Assembly (NCBI GenBank): GCA_038496675.1
Contig: CM076669.1
Span: 15,942,230 to 16,006,229 of the forward strand
Direction: 5' to 3'
Length of the DNA stretch: 64,000 nucleotides
From: Rachycentron canadum
Taxonomy: Eukaryota > Chordata > Actinopteri > Carangiformes > Rachycentridae
This document shows positions 1 through 11,800 of the stretch, piece by piece. The first letter of the stretch is position 1, and each line of letters opens with the position of its first letter. The notes under the pieces are model-generated. The model worked only from the letters and a program-made list of their open reading frames with translations, was not told the origin of the DNA and ran no database searches. Both the position numbers and the translations under genes were made by a program.

Positions 1-747
1 GTTTTAGCATTGTCCATCTAGTCAAACAAGAATATGAATGATTTTGGTCATGTCATGTAGTCAGATGGTCCAACCAGGACAAATCCCAGTGGGCCACTGC
101 ATCAATGAGCTGGTCAACAGTTTTTCTGTCCCCAACAGTCTCTTCACTGTGCTTCTCTCTGTGCGTGTCATTTGGGGTGTGCATGAGAGCTTGCCACGTG
201 TGTTCCAGTGCAAAAGTCCAGGGTATTATGCTGCCATGCACTTTCAGTTACATCGCAGCCAGTATCTCATACGCAGCCCCTATCAGTCCCATTTGAAACT
301 CCACATTGACAGGTGTTGGTGGACAGGAAGACCACTCCTTCCTCTTCTCCCAATGATTTTTGACATGGCACCTTCACAGCTGGCAACTGTGCAGAATGAC
401 GGCGACAATGCCAGTGACCATGTTTTTTTCCTGTTAACTGCCAGAGACACTGAATTCAGGCAGCTGCAGGCCTGCTGAGGAAGCAACTAATGTCAGTCTA
501 CATGCCTCATGAAACACAGAGAGGAACCTCTGGAGGAGAAAATAAGAGCAATGCTGAGAATTTTCATGGACTGTTACCTAATAAAGGCTCCCATCAAAAC
601 TGAAGACTGCACATGCTCCACTGCAAACCTTCATCTGAATATTGACAATTATTAATTTATTAATTATCAATTTATTTATGAATCATTCATTTATCAAATC
701 ACAAGGATATCTGCTTGTCATTATATGTTGGCTCAGTTATGGACTGC

Positions 748-835
748 CACCTGTCCAGAGTGCACCCCGCCCTCACCTTATATATGCTGGGATTGGCTCC
801 AGCCCCCTGACCCAAGGATATGGCTTGATGGGGTT
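748..835 (+). repeat. Dispersed fish repeat fragment
   Basis: The words CACCTGTCCAGAGTGCACCC and GGGATTGGCTCCAGCCCCC are typical of a very common dispersed repeat in teleost genomes. A second fragment with the same wording lies at 45358-45560 in this window. The family name is not claimed. Confidence 0.45.
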
Positions 836-932
836 TGACTTCACGATAATCACAAAGAACATAACTTTAAACAAACGAATAACAAGAGAAGGAAGTCAGT
901 ACATCTTATCTGCATTAAGTTGCATGCATGCA

Positions 933-1105
933 GTTAAAAGTCCCATATTTTACACTTTTTCATCATTTCGTCATCAAGTCATGTCGTTTCAAGCACCTAA
1001 AACCATCTCAGTGCAGTTTTACTTCCTCTCTCTCAGGCTGAGCTCTGGAGCTCTGGTAAAAACAGGTGGACTGTTTTTCTGTGACATCACAAAGTTACAG
1101 AAGTC
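933..1105 (+). mobile_element. TTAAAGGTCCC hairpin element, copy 1 (internally deleted)
   Basis: Begins TTAAAAGTCCCATATTTTACAC and then carries family landmarks: AACCATCTCAGTG, a CTCTCAGGCTGAGCTCTGGAGCTCT block and GTGACATCACAAAGT near the end. The central CCAAT hairpin is missing. This is one of about ten copies in the window; see the full copy at 18952-19422. Confidence 0.6.
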
Positions 1106-1853
1106 CTGATAGCTGCATTTTATCTGTGGATTGCGCACTTGATAATTTCACAGTGTTAATGTATTACATTATGTATATTAATGAACCTATACCTGTTTTA
1201 AATTCAAAAAAGAACTCTGTGGGACCTGTGGGAAAATCATTGTCCTGAAAAATAGCCATAATAACAAACATCAACCCACTCACATTTCGTTTAAGAGGTT
1301 TTTGTTTCTATGAAATTCTAATTAAGGTCGTCCCACGTCACAGCAATAGCGTTCACGCACTGTCTGAATATCCAGGGTGATGTGCTTTCTTCATAAAGTG
1401 AGCTTTTGATTGGAGTTATATCACAAAGGTTTGAAGGATGGAAATGGTAATAAATATAGTGCTGCTACAGTTGGCTGCTGAACCACATTTGAAAAAGGCC
1501 ATTCACATAAAGGAATTAGGAACATCACTGGAGAGCTTCAGAAAATGCTGGTTATCGTTCATGAAGGACTGTCTGAAAGGAAACCAGTTAGCATTTCTCC
1601 AAGCTCCATTACAGACAAAATCATTTTTAACGATTTAACTTCAAATTCTCAGGTTGAACTAAAACTCCACTTGAACATGGCAGAGCAATTATACAATTTA
1701 TACAATTTCTTCCTTGGTTCCTGTTTACTCAAAGACTCACTCAGTCTCTCTGTCAAGTAACTAAAATCTATTCCCTCGCTCCATGATCATCTACAGATGA
1801 AATGTGCAGAAGTCCCATCTAGGAAGATCAGTGTGACCATTTCCATTTATAGT

Positions 1854-1876
1854 AAAAAAAAAAAAAAAAAAAAAAG
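1854..1876 (+). repeat. Poly(A) run
   Basis: Twenty-three consecutive A bases in intergenic sequence. No retroposed gene body is recognisable directly upstream. Confidence 0.95.
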
Positions 1877-2529
1877 TGAAAAGGATACTTCATCTTAACG
1901 TCGCACTAAACAGTATTTTTGTATATTATAACAGATAGCTGGATAATGAGCAGGACGATACTACCAAAGTGATCTGTCATTATGTCAGTAGAGTTATGGT
2001 CAAAAGGGAAGTCATCAGTTTTATATTATTATTTCCTGCCTTCACCTATTTCTGACCACTATGATCAATTTCACGCTTGGTTTGAAATGATGGTGCTTTA
2101 TTTGAAGTGACTGTGAGTATTTCTTGTCAGCCTATGATCAATTTCATGCTTCATTTGACTTGGGTTGTCACATCAATTGGGCTGCTCATTCGCTACTATG
2201 CAAAGTGTATATATATATTTTAAGAGCATTTAATTTTTTTGTATGTACAAGGAACACAAGCATAAGACTTTGAGCAGACTGCAGGTCATTGGTTTGTCAG
2301 TGCAATGCTTTGGTCCAGATTGAAACTTCTCTGTCATTATCAGAAGAACTGCAATACTTTGGTCTGAGCATTTTAAGTTCTGAAGAGGCTGAATGTTGAT
2401 GACTGTGGTGAACTTTTTTTTTCACACCAACAGGTGAAAATTTCCACTGTCCAATCTCTTTAGTTCGTGAACAGGTACATCTCTAACCTAAGTAACTTTC
2501 TTTCAGCCTCAGCTGTACTTCAACATTAA

Positions 2530-2622
2530 TGCCAACATGCTAACATGCTATTGTTCATTACATAACAATACACAAACTGTTAATTGGATGTGTGAATTAT
2601 GATTAGCATGTTAGCATGCTAA
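2530..2622. repeat. Inverted repeat with ATGCTAAC words
   Basis: The left arm contains ACATGCTAACATGCTA and the right arm TAGCATGTTAGCATGCTAAG, nearly perfect reverse complements separated by about 50 bases. They could form a stem-loop or be the ends of a tiny non-autonomous element. Confidence 0.6.
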
Positions 2623-3037
2623 GATCAATATTCTAGTATCTGGTCATAACTCAGCTCTCACCTGTCAACATGGAGTGAGAACATCAGCTTCCAGTTTAAA
2701 TTTTTCTTTTCAAACTTTTTATGTGGGAAAACCATGGTAAACAAAATATGAATCATTTTTACAAAGTTTAAAACATGTCTGGAGAGAAACTTTAAAAATT
2801 TCAGTCAGTTGAGACCAGCTGCTTCGGTACTACTAGAGGTAATTTATCAGATTTCACGTGGCTCCCTTTGGAAAAAGGTTTTATATAGGACAGCTTTGAG
2901 TCTCATTTTTTGGCTTGTGCAAAACTACAATATAATTTAGATCACTACTGGATCACATTGGACAAACTGCATTCTGCTTTTCCTTTTGGTCTCCATCAGC
3001 ATTTACAATAAGAAATGCCAATAAAATAACTCTTGGG

Positions 3038-3553
3038 CTAATATTGCAACTCTTGAACTCTGCACGAGCCATGTGCAAAATGTTCCTCAGTAACAATAAT
3101 AGGAGCGTGGGATAGCCTTTGGACCAAAGTGCCATCATCTGCTAGGCCACACACTTTATGAACATGATCCATCATCTCTTTTCTCCTCCCAAATGCGTCA
3201 CCTTTGTTTTGGAGAAAGATATGAGTCACTGATTCTTCTCAATAGTCCTCCGATGATGTTATCTAACTCACCTTTACTGCTGTTCTTCTGGCCACTCGCA
3301 GCAGCTCAAAGAACATGTGAACATGTGACTGAGAGACAGACACACTGAAAATTCCAACCTCTCTCTGCCCAGTCATGGATCTGACGTCTAATTGCGGTGG
3401 CGTTCTTGTTTCTGTCAACATCTCCAAAATTAGCTCAGGGCTCTGTGGGTCAGCGGGGGGTGCACAGATAAACTTAGATTGCGTTTGACTTCTGCTTGTG
3501 TGATCATTAGGGGAAGAAAACAGTTTTTGAACAGCCTCCTCTGGTTTCCTCAT
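3038..3553 (-). other. Unassigned coding-like stretch, possible gene remnant
   Basis: Two blocks read like protein on minus. The first starts with a real ATG at 3553 (A at -3), runs about 94 codons with a balanced composition (including SPELILEMLTE and VGIFSVSVSQS) and ends at a good donor, AAAG|GTGAGT, at about 3271. The second, about 3225 down to a TAG at 3038-3040, reads THIFLQNKGDAF through LVQRLSHAPIIVTEEHFAHG. The 40-50 base spacer has an AG before the second block, but the phases do not join: exon 1 ends in phase 0 while the obvious acceptor then gives TGA. Either the splice site is different or the gene is broken. I do not recognise the family. Confidence 0.25.
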
Positions 3554-3599
3554 CGTGACATACAGGGCAGTGAGCCGTTCATCCGTGACAGCTCAATGT

Positions 3600-6500
3600 C
3601 TGTGGACAAACATCAAAGAACAGCAGCGTCTGTCAAGGTAATGACAATTTTTTTAGCACAAAAACACCGCACAGACATTTTGTCTACTGGACTCATATTT
3701 GTTGACCACCTGTCTGGATGCTGACATCATGCAACACCTCCCCCCTGTCCAAAGATACAAGTCTTTCAACCCTGGTCCTGTTTGATCCAATGGAAATAAG
3801 AAACAGCGTGTTGTATCCAGGCAACAAGTTTGTTGCCAGGTGACAGATACAGAGGTCCTCAGACCAGAGACTGCGTGTAACAATTCCACATGAATAAGAG
3901 GAGGCAGAACATCAGTCACCTCCTGCAACTTGCACGTCTTTGATAATCCTGCTTTGATCACCTTTACCATTAAAGCAAACAATATGAGTCTGTTTCCCAT
4001 CACATGAACAGTAAACTACCCTCTTCTTCTTCTTCTTCTTCAGTGGTTACATTAGCCATAAACACTGCACATGACCAGATGAAGTGACAGTAAAACTCAA
4101 TTGCAGGAAGCTGATCTCAGCACCTTTCTTGAACCTTAATGAGGTTGCCTAATTGCTGCATGGAATCACGATGTACACAGTGACGCCTTATCAGAAAAGA
4201 CATATCCACCAGCAAATATGAAAACAGCCATAAGTGGTGGGATTATCAAACGCATTTCTGCCAGAATGCCGGGCCTTTCATGTGACAGCCATGAGCAGAG
4301 ATAATGATCATTTCCAAGGCGTTTCAGCTGACAAATCCACTGCCGCCATTAAAGGCTTTCATTCTCCCCCGGAGCTGCAGGGCGACTGTATGCTTTTATT
4401 TTGATTTAGATGTAGCTGCTTTGGTGGAGTGGGGGGGTGGGGGGTGGCACTGTCTTCCAGTTTACGGTTCCTGTTGTACATAGAACATTAAAGCTCCACC
4501 AATCGATTATTTTATCCTATTATGTCGAAGGTGATGAAACACCAGAATTCACTTCAACTATGTGGAGCCTATTAGCCTCTTTTAGCGCCTTCTTTTAGCT
4601 CTACAATAGATAAACTGCTTTCATCAACCCTGTGTTTAGACGCATCAAACAGCTGGTGTTTTCTTTTCAGCAAAAAACTATTTGCTGCTTTGTTTGTTTT
4701 GCAGTAACAATTGGATAAGTGTTAATATGTCAAATGTATTTACAGCTTGTTCCTCCACCAAAATAAAAATCAGTTGATGGAGCTTTAAATAAGAAATTTC
4801 TTTTGCAGTATTAAGTTACATATTATTTTACTGGTCTGTAAATTCCTGACAATTTCCTAGTTAATAATTTAATAACCATATAGATTAGCCCTAATTATAG
4901 TTAAGATGCAGTGTTGAAATGTTTGCAAATTGCAAAAAATCACTAAACTAGCTCGTGTTTTAGTCAGTGGACAACAACAAGTTAACAAAAATCTTGAATA
5001 CAATTGAACATGTATGGAGAATAAAGTTACCAATAACAAACAATAAATATTTACTGTGGTTTGAGTAGAGCATTCTGGAACTAGCTTATAAACAAAAAGT
5101 AATCAACTTAATTAACTACATTTTGTCTTAATTTTCCCAATAATTTCTATCAAATTACACAATTCATGCCACCAAGCTTTTGGGAAATTATAATGAAATA
5201 TGAATAATTACTTCTGATATAAAAATGGTTAAGAATTAGTGCAAGTGATGGATTTAACATGAATTGATGTTTCAGTAAAGTTCCTGCTCCTGCTGCCACC
5301 ATAGTCAGACCTTTGCTGCCATCCACCTACTGTGGCTGGTAAATGCAAGAATAAAGCTTTTATCAAAAAGATGGAGGTAATGAGCAAGACTTTAGGCCCT
5401 TTTTGAGTCACCAATTTGCTTTGATGATTAATGGGTTAGTTCACCCACATTTAAATGAGATAACCCTCAAAACACATCCGCTGTCACTCATGTTAAACAT
5501 TTATTTTACTATCAGTCAAGTGAACATTATTCTGATTTAATCACAGTATAATTGCAGTGGCTGCTCTTTATAGACACTTTATTTCATTACCTCATTTCAC
5601 ATTTTTTTATATGGTGTTTTTTCTATATATAATAACATACGATAAGTGAAATAACAATCAGTCATGGTGTTGACTGAACCAATGACAGTCTGACAAAAAC
5701 AGATTCAGACAGTCAGGGATTTATGTCACAAACCTAAGGAACCGATCCTGTCAACTTGTGGGGATGGGGGGGCTAAATAAACCTGAAACCTTGTCAGCCA
5801 GAGTTAGCCTTAGCACAAACATTAACACTGTGTCAGCCACTGTCGCTTACAAGCTAAGACACAACATAAACAAATAAAAAATGCTATTCTGGTCTCAACA
5901 GAGTCCTGATCTGAGTCTGGGTCTGACTGAGGCTCAAACATGAGGCTGAATCTCTCTGATGTTTCCTCCTCTAACATCTTCATCCTCTCTGCTCTCTCAC
6001 CTGTCAGCATGGAGCCAGCAGGTGGTGGGTGGGGCTTAAGGTAGAGGTGAGAAAATTAGGTTAAACAAAAATATTCATTCATCTTAGTTTAATTTATCTC
6101 TCTTACTTTAATTCTGGGTCTTGGCCTAAACACAAGATTTTCCATCTTGATAGGAAATAGTGTGTCTGTCATCTAGTGGACAAACTGCTACATTATAACA
6201 CTTGTTCAACCAACTGTATTTCTTATGAAAAGAGAATTGGTCTAGTGCATATCCTGGATATCAGGGATTGAGTGTGTATCAAATGCTAAAAGTGATCTTC
6301 ATCATTATTTCTCCAATAAGGAGGGACATAAAAGAACTCCAAGAGGACAAACCACTTACTGTATTTATTTTAAAGTAATTTTATCCAAGTCACCTTTATT
6401 TCAATTCTACATACAAATGAATCCAACAACTTAGATTAGAACATATATGCTTCAACAATTAAGGTAAATTTTTGATCATTTTGAATTTGATTTAAACAAT

Positions 6501-6600
6501 GCTTGAATGATAAATCAAACCAATGTGTGACTCTTACTCAGTTTATTTGAGCCGAAATCTACTGAAACAAGCTGTACCAAACAAAAACAATATTTTCCAC
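3600..6600. other. Intergenic, no gene seen
   Basis: AT-rich sequence without a supportable gene. It holds a CTT microsatellite at 4021-4041 and short G runs near 4430-4445 and 5761-5770. The minus-strand frame at 3653-4003 starts with a hydrophobic stretch but has no recognisable family, splice partner or repeated motif, so it is not called. Confidence 0.6.
4021..4041 (+). repeat. (CTT)n microsatellite
   Basis: Six to seven tandem CTT units followed by CAG. Confidence 0.9.
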
Positions 6601-6601
6601 T

Positions 6602-6607
6602 TTTATT
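6602..6607 (-). terminator. Likely PHAX poly(A) signal
   Basis: TTTATT on plus is AATAAA on minus, about 120 bases after the PHAX stop. A second minus-strand AATAAA lies at 6542-6547; either or both may be used. Confidence 0.5.
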
Positions 6608-6725
6608 GCTAAGGTAGAAAAAGACACTCGGGTGTGATTCTGTATTCATCACATATACAGTGCTTTCAGTGTTTCATTAGTCATGTTTTTTTTAGAGCTC
6701 TTAGAGTACAAACAGCAGGCGGCCC

Positions 6726-7949
6726 TCAGAAGACCTCCAGGTCTGCAGAGTTGTAGACCACTGCCGTCTCCTCAGTCCCCACAGCAGCTTCCTCCTGGGC
6801 CTCCTCTTCCTCCTCCGCAGCCTCCTCCAATGACTCCAAAGCCTCATTGGTATCACTGGCGAAAGTCTCCCTGGAGACGTCGTCATGCTCCTGCAAGTTC
6901 AGTGTGCCGATGGCTTGCTTCATCTTCTTGGCCACCATGTGCCTCCTCCTCTTCTGAGCAGCTTTCTTGCTCTTGTACTCTTTCTGATGTTCCTCAAAGA
7001 ATATCTGTCTGATCTGGGCCTTGGTGACGCTGGGTGTGTTCTTCAGCAGGTTGAGGTAAACCCCACCAGGCGTTCGTCGCCTGCTGCCATCCATGGTGTA
7101 TACGCCACCATTTTCCTCCAGCGTGGCAGTCTCTCCAAGCAGTTCTATGGCTTTTTTCTTTCCAATGACTTTAACAACACGCTCTATCAGTTCCTTTTTG
7201 GGCTCTTGCAGTCTGTGTGCTATCTCATCTGTCACTTTATCCTCAGGGTCATCCTCTGTGATCTCATACCGGCCCTTGACGTCCATCTCAGCTCTGGGGC
7301 CCAGTCTTTCTTTAGTTGGCCTCTTCCTTTTTGCATCACTTCCTGGCCCCTCCTCTGACCCCCGGCCTTTCATGTACTCCTCCAACTGAGCGTCCAGCAT
7401 GTTCACTTCTCCTTCATCCTTTGACTGCCTCTCTAGCTCCTTCTCCTTCTCCATTATCTTACGGGCCAGGACAAAGTTGTAAGTCTCCACATTTCTGCTG
7501 GACATGCTAATTTCACCTTCCATGCCAAATATGCCAAGTTCTGCAGTTACGGCTTCCTGGCACTGCTCCTGGACCACAGAGCCCCAAATGTTGTTCACCT
7601 TGCGGCTTCCCAGGGCGCTGGGGACGGGCAGGCGTGTCGGCCCCGGCCGGGCCGTGCAGGCAGGCGGCTGGGGAGCGTTGGACACTTTCTGGCGCTTCCT
7701 GCGCCAAACAGCCGCCTCCTCGTCCGACGACTCCGGGTCACTGTCGCTGGACTCCACTGTGCGGTAGGCGGTGGTAGGGGGCTGGGCGGCGGCTCTGCTG
7801 TGGAAGGACTGGCCGCTGAAAGCTGGAAGAACCTGAGGTCGGCCTTGTGCTGCTGCTGCTGCTGCGGTTCCCATCTCAGTATCCGAGCCGGACCCGGAGA
7901 TCTCCCCATCTTCCAGATCACCGTCCATTAGATCTCCGCCATCCGCCAT
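6726..7949 (-). CDS. phax: PHAX, phosphorylated adaptor for RNA export, intronless
   Basis: PHAX links the cap-binding complex and CRM1/exportin so that capped U snRNAs leave the nucleus; it also takes part in nuclear snoRNA handling. The frame encodes 407 aa from the ATG at 7949 (GAAATGG context). The frame stays open upstream but has no further ATG, and MADGG plus an acidic serine-rich stretch fits the family N terminus. Visible are SSDSDPESSDEE acidic clusters (68-78), a basic patch RRKRQK (83-88), the conserved NNIWG block (119-123), a KRKRP nuclear signal (207-211), and the RNA-binding region (about 225-325) with GRYEIT, RLQEPKK, KKAIELL and the signature SRRRTPGG, then RETFASDTNEAL (360-371) and an acidic tail ending DLEVF. 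Length is near the human protein. No intron interrupts the frame, which is odd for a vertebrate PHAX gene; a retrocopy that became or replaced the main gene is possible. A splice-acceptor-like TTCCAG lies just 5' of the ATG. Confidence 0.95.
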   Translation of the reverse strand: MADGGDLMDGDLEDGEISGSGSDTEMGTAAAAAAQGRPQVLPAFSGQSFHSRAAAQPPTTAYRTVESSDSDPESSDEEAAVWRRKRQKVSNAPQPPACTARPGPTRLPVPSALGSRKVNNIWGSVVQEQCQEAVTAELGIFGMEGEISMSSRNVETYNFVLARKIMEKEKELERQSKDEGEVNMLDAQLEEYMKGRGSEEGPGSDAKRKRPTKERLGPRAEMDVKGRYEITEDDPEDKVTDEIAHRLQEPKKELIERVVKVIGKKKAIELLGETATLEENGGVYTMDGSRRRTPGGVYLNLLKNTPSVTKAQIRQIFFEEHQKEYKSKKAAQKRRRHMVAKKMKQAIGTLNLQEHDDVSRETFASDTNEALESLEEAAEEEEEAQEEAAVGTEETAVVYNSADLEVF

Positions 7950-8863
7950 TTCTTGTCTGGAAGCCACAACAAAGATAACGGCTGTTGACTGCTGTTTTAA
8001 TGCATCAGCTGAAGTTAAGGCCACTCATTAGCAGTAACAGCTACTATACATCACAGCTAACGATACCACAGAACTTCAATTAAAACCTGGAGAAGACTCA
8101 AACAACTGTGGGTCAAAGGAGAAATACCTTCACGTGTCTAACACAGACTCTGACTCTCTGCTCGGTGTGAACCTGTATTTTAGTCCTGTTTGGCCCTTCC
8201 ACTCACTGTGAACTGCAATGATGCGGTTGACAATCTACAGACAAACTTGAAAGACCATCAGAAGAAAATTCGCGCTAGGCTATAGGCACACTTCCGCCTT
8301 ACAACTGTCAGACCCTTTCAAAATAAACGGAAGGAAGAAGAAAGGGTGCTGAAATTCTTTATTTCTTAATAAGCAAACCTAAACTATAAAACTATATATA
8401 TTTTTTCAGATTTAAATATCAAATCAAGTTATTTTGAAATTAAGCAAAGTTGAAGATATCCTCCATTGTGATGCATCTTTGTTGCACTTTGTCAATCTCT
8501 CAACATCAGCAGAAAAGATTTTTTATATCTATATTATTTTTTTATAAATTATATTTTTATATCATCATATTCAAAGTTAATGGAAAATGTATTGCTGAAT
8601 TCTTATGGACATACAGAGTTTTAAGAACAGAAGAAAACGAATAATAAATACTCACTAAATATATATTTTTTATCCACTGGTATTTCAGGATTTTCTTTTG
8701 TCAGTATACATTTTTATACTAGTGTAAAAATGTTTATGTTTCTATTAATTAAATATTTCAGTGTTTGCAGTTTTTATTCTTGTAATAAAAATCCACGCGC
8801 CATTGTCGGCGGATGTTGCGTACTGATTAAAATCGCACTTGCGCAGTGGGTCAGATAAACAAT
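7950..8863. promoter_or_regulatory. Head-to-head promoter region of PHAX and PMPCB
   Basis: The 914 bases between the two start codons hold both 5' ends. On the PHAX side a strong ETS-type site (GGCGGAAGTG on minus, around 8290-8297) suggests a start just inside it, and CAGTGAGTGG further in could be the donor of a 5'-UTR intron ending at the TTCCAG next to the ATG. On the PMPCB side GCACTTGCGCAGTG (8836-8849) resembles an NRF-1 half site, about 20 bases before the ATG. The middle (about 8340-8780) is very AT-rich and shows nothing else. Promoter positions are inferred from motifs only. Confidence 0.55.
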
Positions 8864-11800
8864 ATGGCGGCGTCCTTACAACGTCTCACGTCTGCTGGGA
8901 GATATCTTCTTCAAAGACATTTATTAAAGACGAATTCTTTAAGTAGGGTAAGACGAAATTGTTAACAGTCATGTTGTTAATGTAACCGTCCCTCGACAGT
9001 CTCTTGACAGTTGTCATTGTATAGTTTAACGGAAGAAAACCACGCGGCATGGCCCGTAAGGCTCGGTGTTTGCTAAAGTTAGCTCACAGATACGAGGTGC
9101 CAGGCTACATGGCGATGTATTACTTAAAGTAATGGTGGAAGCTTGGCCTGTGTATTACTGAAACACTACAGACGACATAATGAAATCAACGGTCCCTGGT
9201 CGTCAGTGTCCTAACAGTGAGTTGGTTCATTTCCGTGTGTGCTCCTGCAGCCCTCCGCCGGACCACACAGACTCCTGGCGACACAGGCCGCTCACCAGGT
9301 GGCTTTAAATGTTCCTGAAACCAAGGTGACCACTTTAGAGAACGGACTCCGCGTGGCCTCTGAGGATGCTGGTCTTACCACATGCACAGTAAGTTCAAGG
9401 TTACCTCCCTCAAGCAAACGCCACAGAGAAGACACCTGCTGTTTATTTGATCCCGCTGAAGAAAATCAAGGTGCTGTGAGAGGCTTTTGATTGAAAACAC
9501 ATGATATATTCTGAAAATTATGACAGCCTTTCATTTTTAAATCACACATTGACATTTATATAAACACATTTCCATTGGTTCATACCAACTTACAAATGAG
9601 GTATAACACTAAGGAGGAGACCTGATTGTAAGTGAGTATCTGTTCAATAATTGCAAGGATATCAACTAAAGAAGTGCACTGATAGTACATGGGAGTACTG
9701 AAAGTACCAGTAAGAGCTGGTAAGACATGTTAGGATGTTAGAAGTGGTGGCTTTGGACGAAATGAGACTTAAAGAGATTGTTGAAGATAGAGAGGGACAC
9801 CCTGGATCTGTTTGGTAGCTTGTTCCGCCAACTGAGAACAGTTTGGTTTATTTATTAAATTATTACACTTAAGAATGTAATGTTAAAAGCCTGTCTACCC
9901 AAAAGTCATTTCCATCCTCAAATAATGAAAACTGCACTTTCTTTTGAAATAATGGGTTTTACACTCTTGGTTGTTCTCAGTGTTTTCTGCATCTTCATGT
10001 AACCCAAGCTTGACTCCATGTTGAGTTCATGGCTCTGAGGGGGTCATAGCGTCTGTTCCTATTCTTGCTGCAAAGATTCTTCATGACTTCATGATTTATG
10101 TTTGAGGTCATGCGCAGGATGAATGGACCTGATGAGAGATCTAAACATCTAAAGTGGATGAAACTTTACCACAGTTCCGTGTATCCTCTTTGCAATGGGA
10201 TGAATAAAACACTTGACAAATTGTTCAGTGCTAGGTTATTAAGAAGATAACATTTTCTGTCACCTAAAATGTGTCGCATAACAAAGTGGGTTTATGTTAA
10301 GGGGCCCCATTAAAACATGATTCAAACATAGAAACTCAAAGGATTATTTCAGTGCCTTCAACATTTACTTCCAGAGTTGTGTAAGTATTAATTTGTGACA
10401 TCTTCCAGGTGGGGCTCTGGATCGACGCCGGCAGTCGCTATGAGAATGAGAGAAACAATGGCACAGCACATTTTCTGGAACATATGGCATTTAAGGTGAG
10501 ATGGTGGCAGAGCAGACATATTTTCACTACTGGACTTACTGGTTTGTCTTTAACTGTTTTTATTATTTAGAAAGAAAGTTTGTTGTAGTTTTTAGTAAAT
10601 AAAAAAAACCCATAATGTTTCTTTTCTGTAATGTTCCAAAGAAATGATGAGGTTTGTTCACTTGTGTGTATGTGTGTGTCAGGGCACCAGGAAACGGTCC
10701 CAGCTGGATCTGGAGCTGGAGATTGAGAACATGGGGGCTCACCTGAACGCCTACACATCCCGGGAGCAGACTGTGTATTACGCCAAAGCTTTCTCTAAGG
10801 ATCTCCCCCGAGGTAAAGTACAACAGGAAGTGACTGACAGAGTGAAAATAAGGCTTCACTGAGATATGGAAATTGATCAGAGGTTGAGAACTTCCTACTG
10901 GGTTCACCAATCATGGCTGTGCAACAACATGTTTCCATTTTTGCCTCAATTATGGATGAGGCAGAGATACGCAAATATACTTTTAGACCATAATGTATGC
11001 AGCCACAAAAATGGTGGGTTTCAGGTTACCAAGATATCAGCAAGACCAGGAGAAATCAACAAATTTAAGGTACTTGTTAATACCACGTTAAGGAAAACAG
11101 AACTAAATACAGAAAATTCAGGGGTAAATTCTTGGGGTTGTCAAAAGGCATTCTGTGAAATGTAGGAAATCACAGACGGAGGTTGATGAATGTAAAGTTA
11201 CATCACAAATAATACACTAAATTAGTTGTACATCACAGACAGATGTGTTTGAATATTTTCATATATTCAATTCCAATATTTCCTCTTTCTTTCTACCAAG
11301 CTGTGGAGATTCTGGCCGATATCATCCAGAACAGTACGCTGGGTGAAGCAGAGATCGAGAGAGAGCGCGGCGTCATCCTCAGAGAGATGCAGGAAGTGGA
11401 GACCAATCTGCAGGAAGTGGTTTTTGATTACCTGCATGCTACAGCATATCAGACCACAGCTCTGGGCCGGACCATCCTGGGCCCCACTGAGAACATCAAG
11501 TAAGTACATTCATATTTAATGCACAACCGCTTTGGTTTGTGTTGATGAAGTCTTTTCTGCTGTAAACTGGACTGAGAAATGTTCTGTTTATCTGTCTTTG
11601 TCCGTGATGCAGGACCATCAACAGAGGAGACCTGGTTGAATACATCACCACACATTACAAAGGCCCCAGAATAGTGCTGGCTGCTGCTGGAGGTCAGAGC
11701 TGGTTGTTTCCCCACATTTATTAGGTTAATATGTGTTGTGGTGTTAGTTGGATTTGAACCTAAAAAATGATTTGACCAGTGGATTAGACGGAAACCTTGA

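Larger units (their letters stand above)
1..2950. other. Intergenic, no confident gene
   Basis: I see no gene that holds up here. Open frames at 38-478 (plus) and 53-241 and 283-486 (minus) overlap each other on both strands and lack convincing splice sites or recognisable motifs. The stretch holds repeat fragments (748-835, 933-1105), a 23-base A run and a small inverted repeat (2530-2622). A near-identical phrase beginning TATGATCAATTTCA occurs twice about 73 bases apart near 2060 and 2133, which looks like a decayed local duplication. Confidence 0.6.

Noticed and set aside
38..478. 146-codon plus-strand open frame at the window start
   Set aside because: Overlaps minus-strand frames of similar quality, has no recognisable domain or splice context, and its composition looks like translated non-coding DNA.
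642..1109. 155-codon plus-strand open frame
   Set aside because: It runs through a dispersed repeat (748-835) and a hairpin element copy (933-1105), so it is repeat-derived.
3653..4003. 116-codon minus-strand frame with a hydrophobic start
   Set aside because: Looks superficially like a signal peptide, but no family, splice site or cysteine pattern supports it.
7950..8024. 25 extra in-frame codons before the PHAX ATG
   Set aside because: They begin at a GTG, contain no ATG and do not resemble the PHAX N terminus; a splice-acceptor-like TTCCAG lies between.
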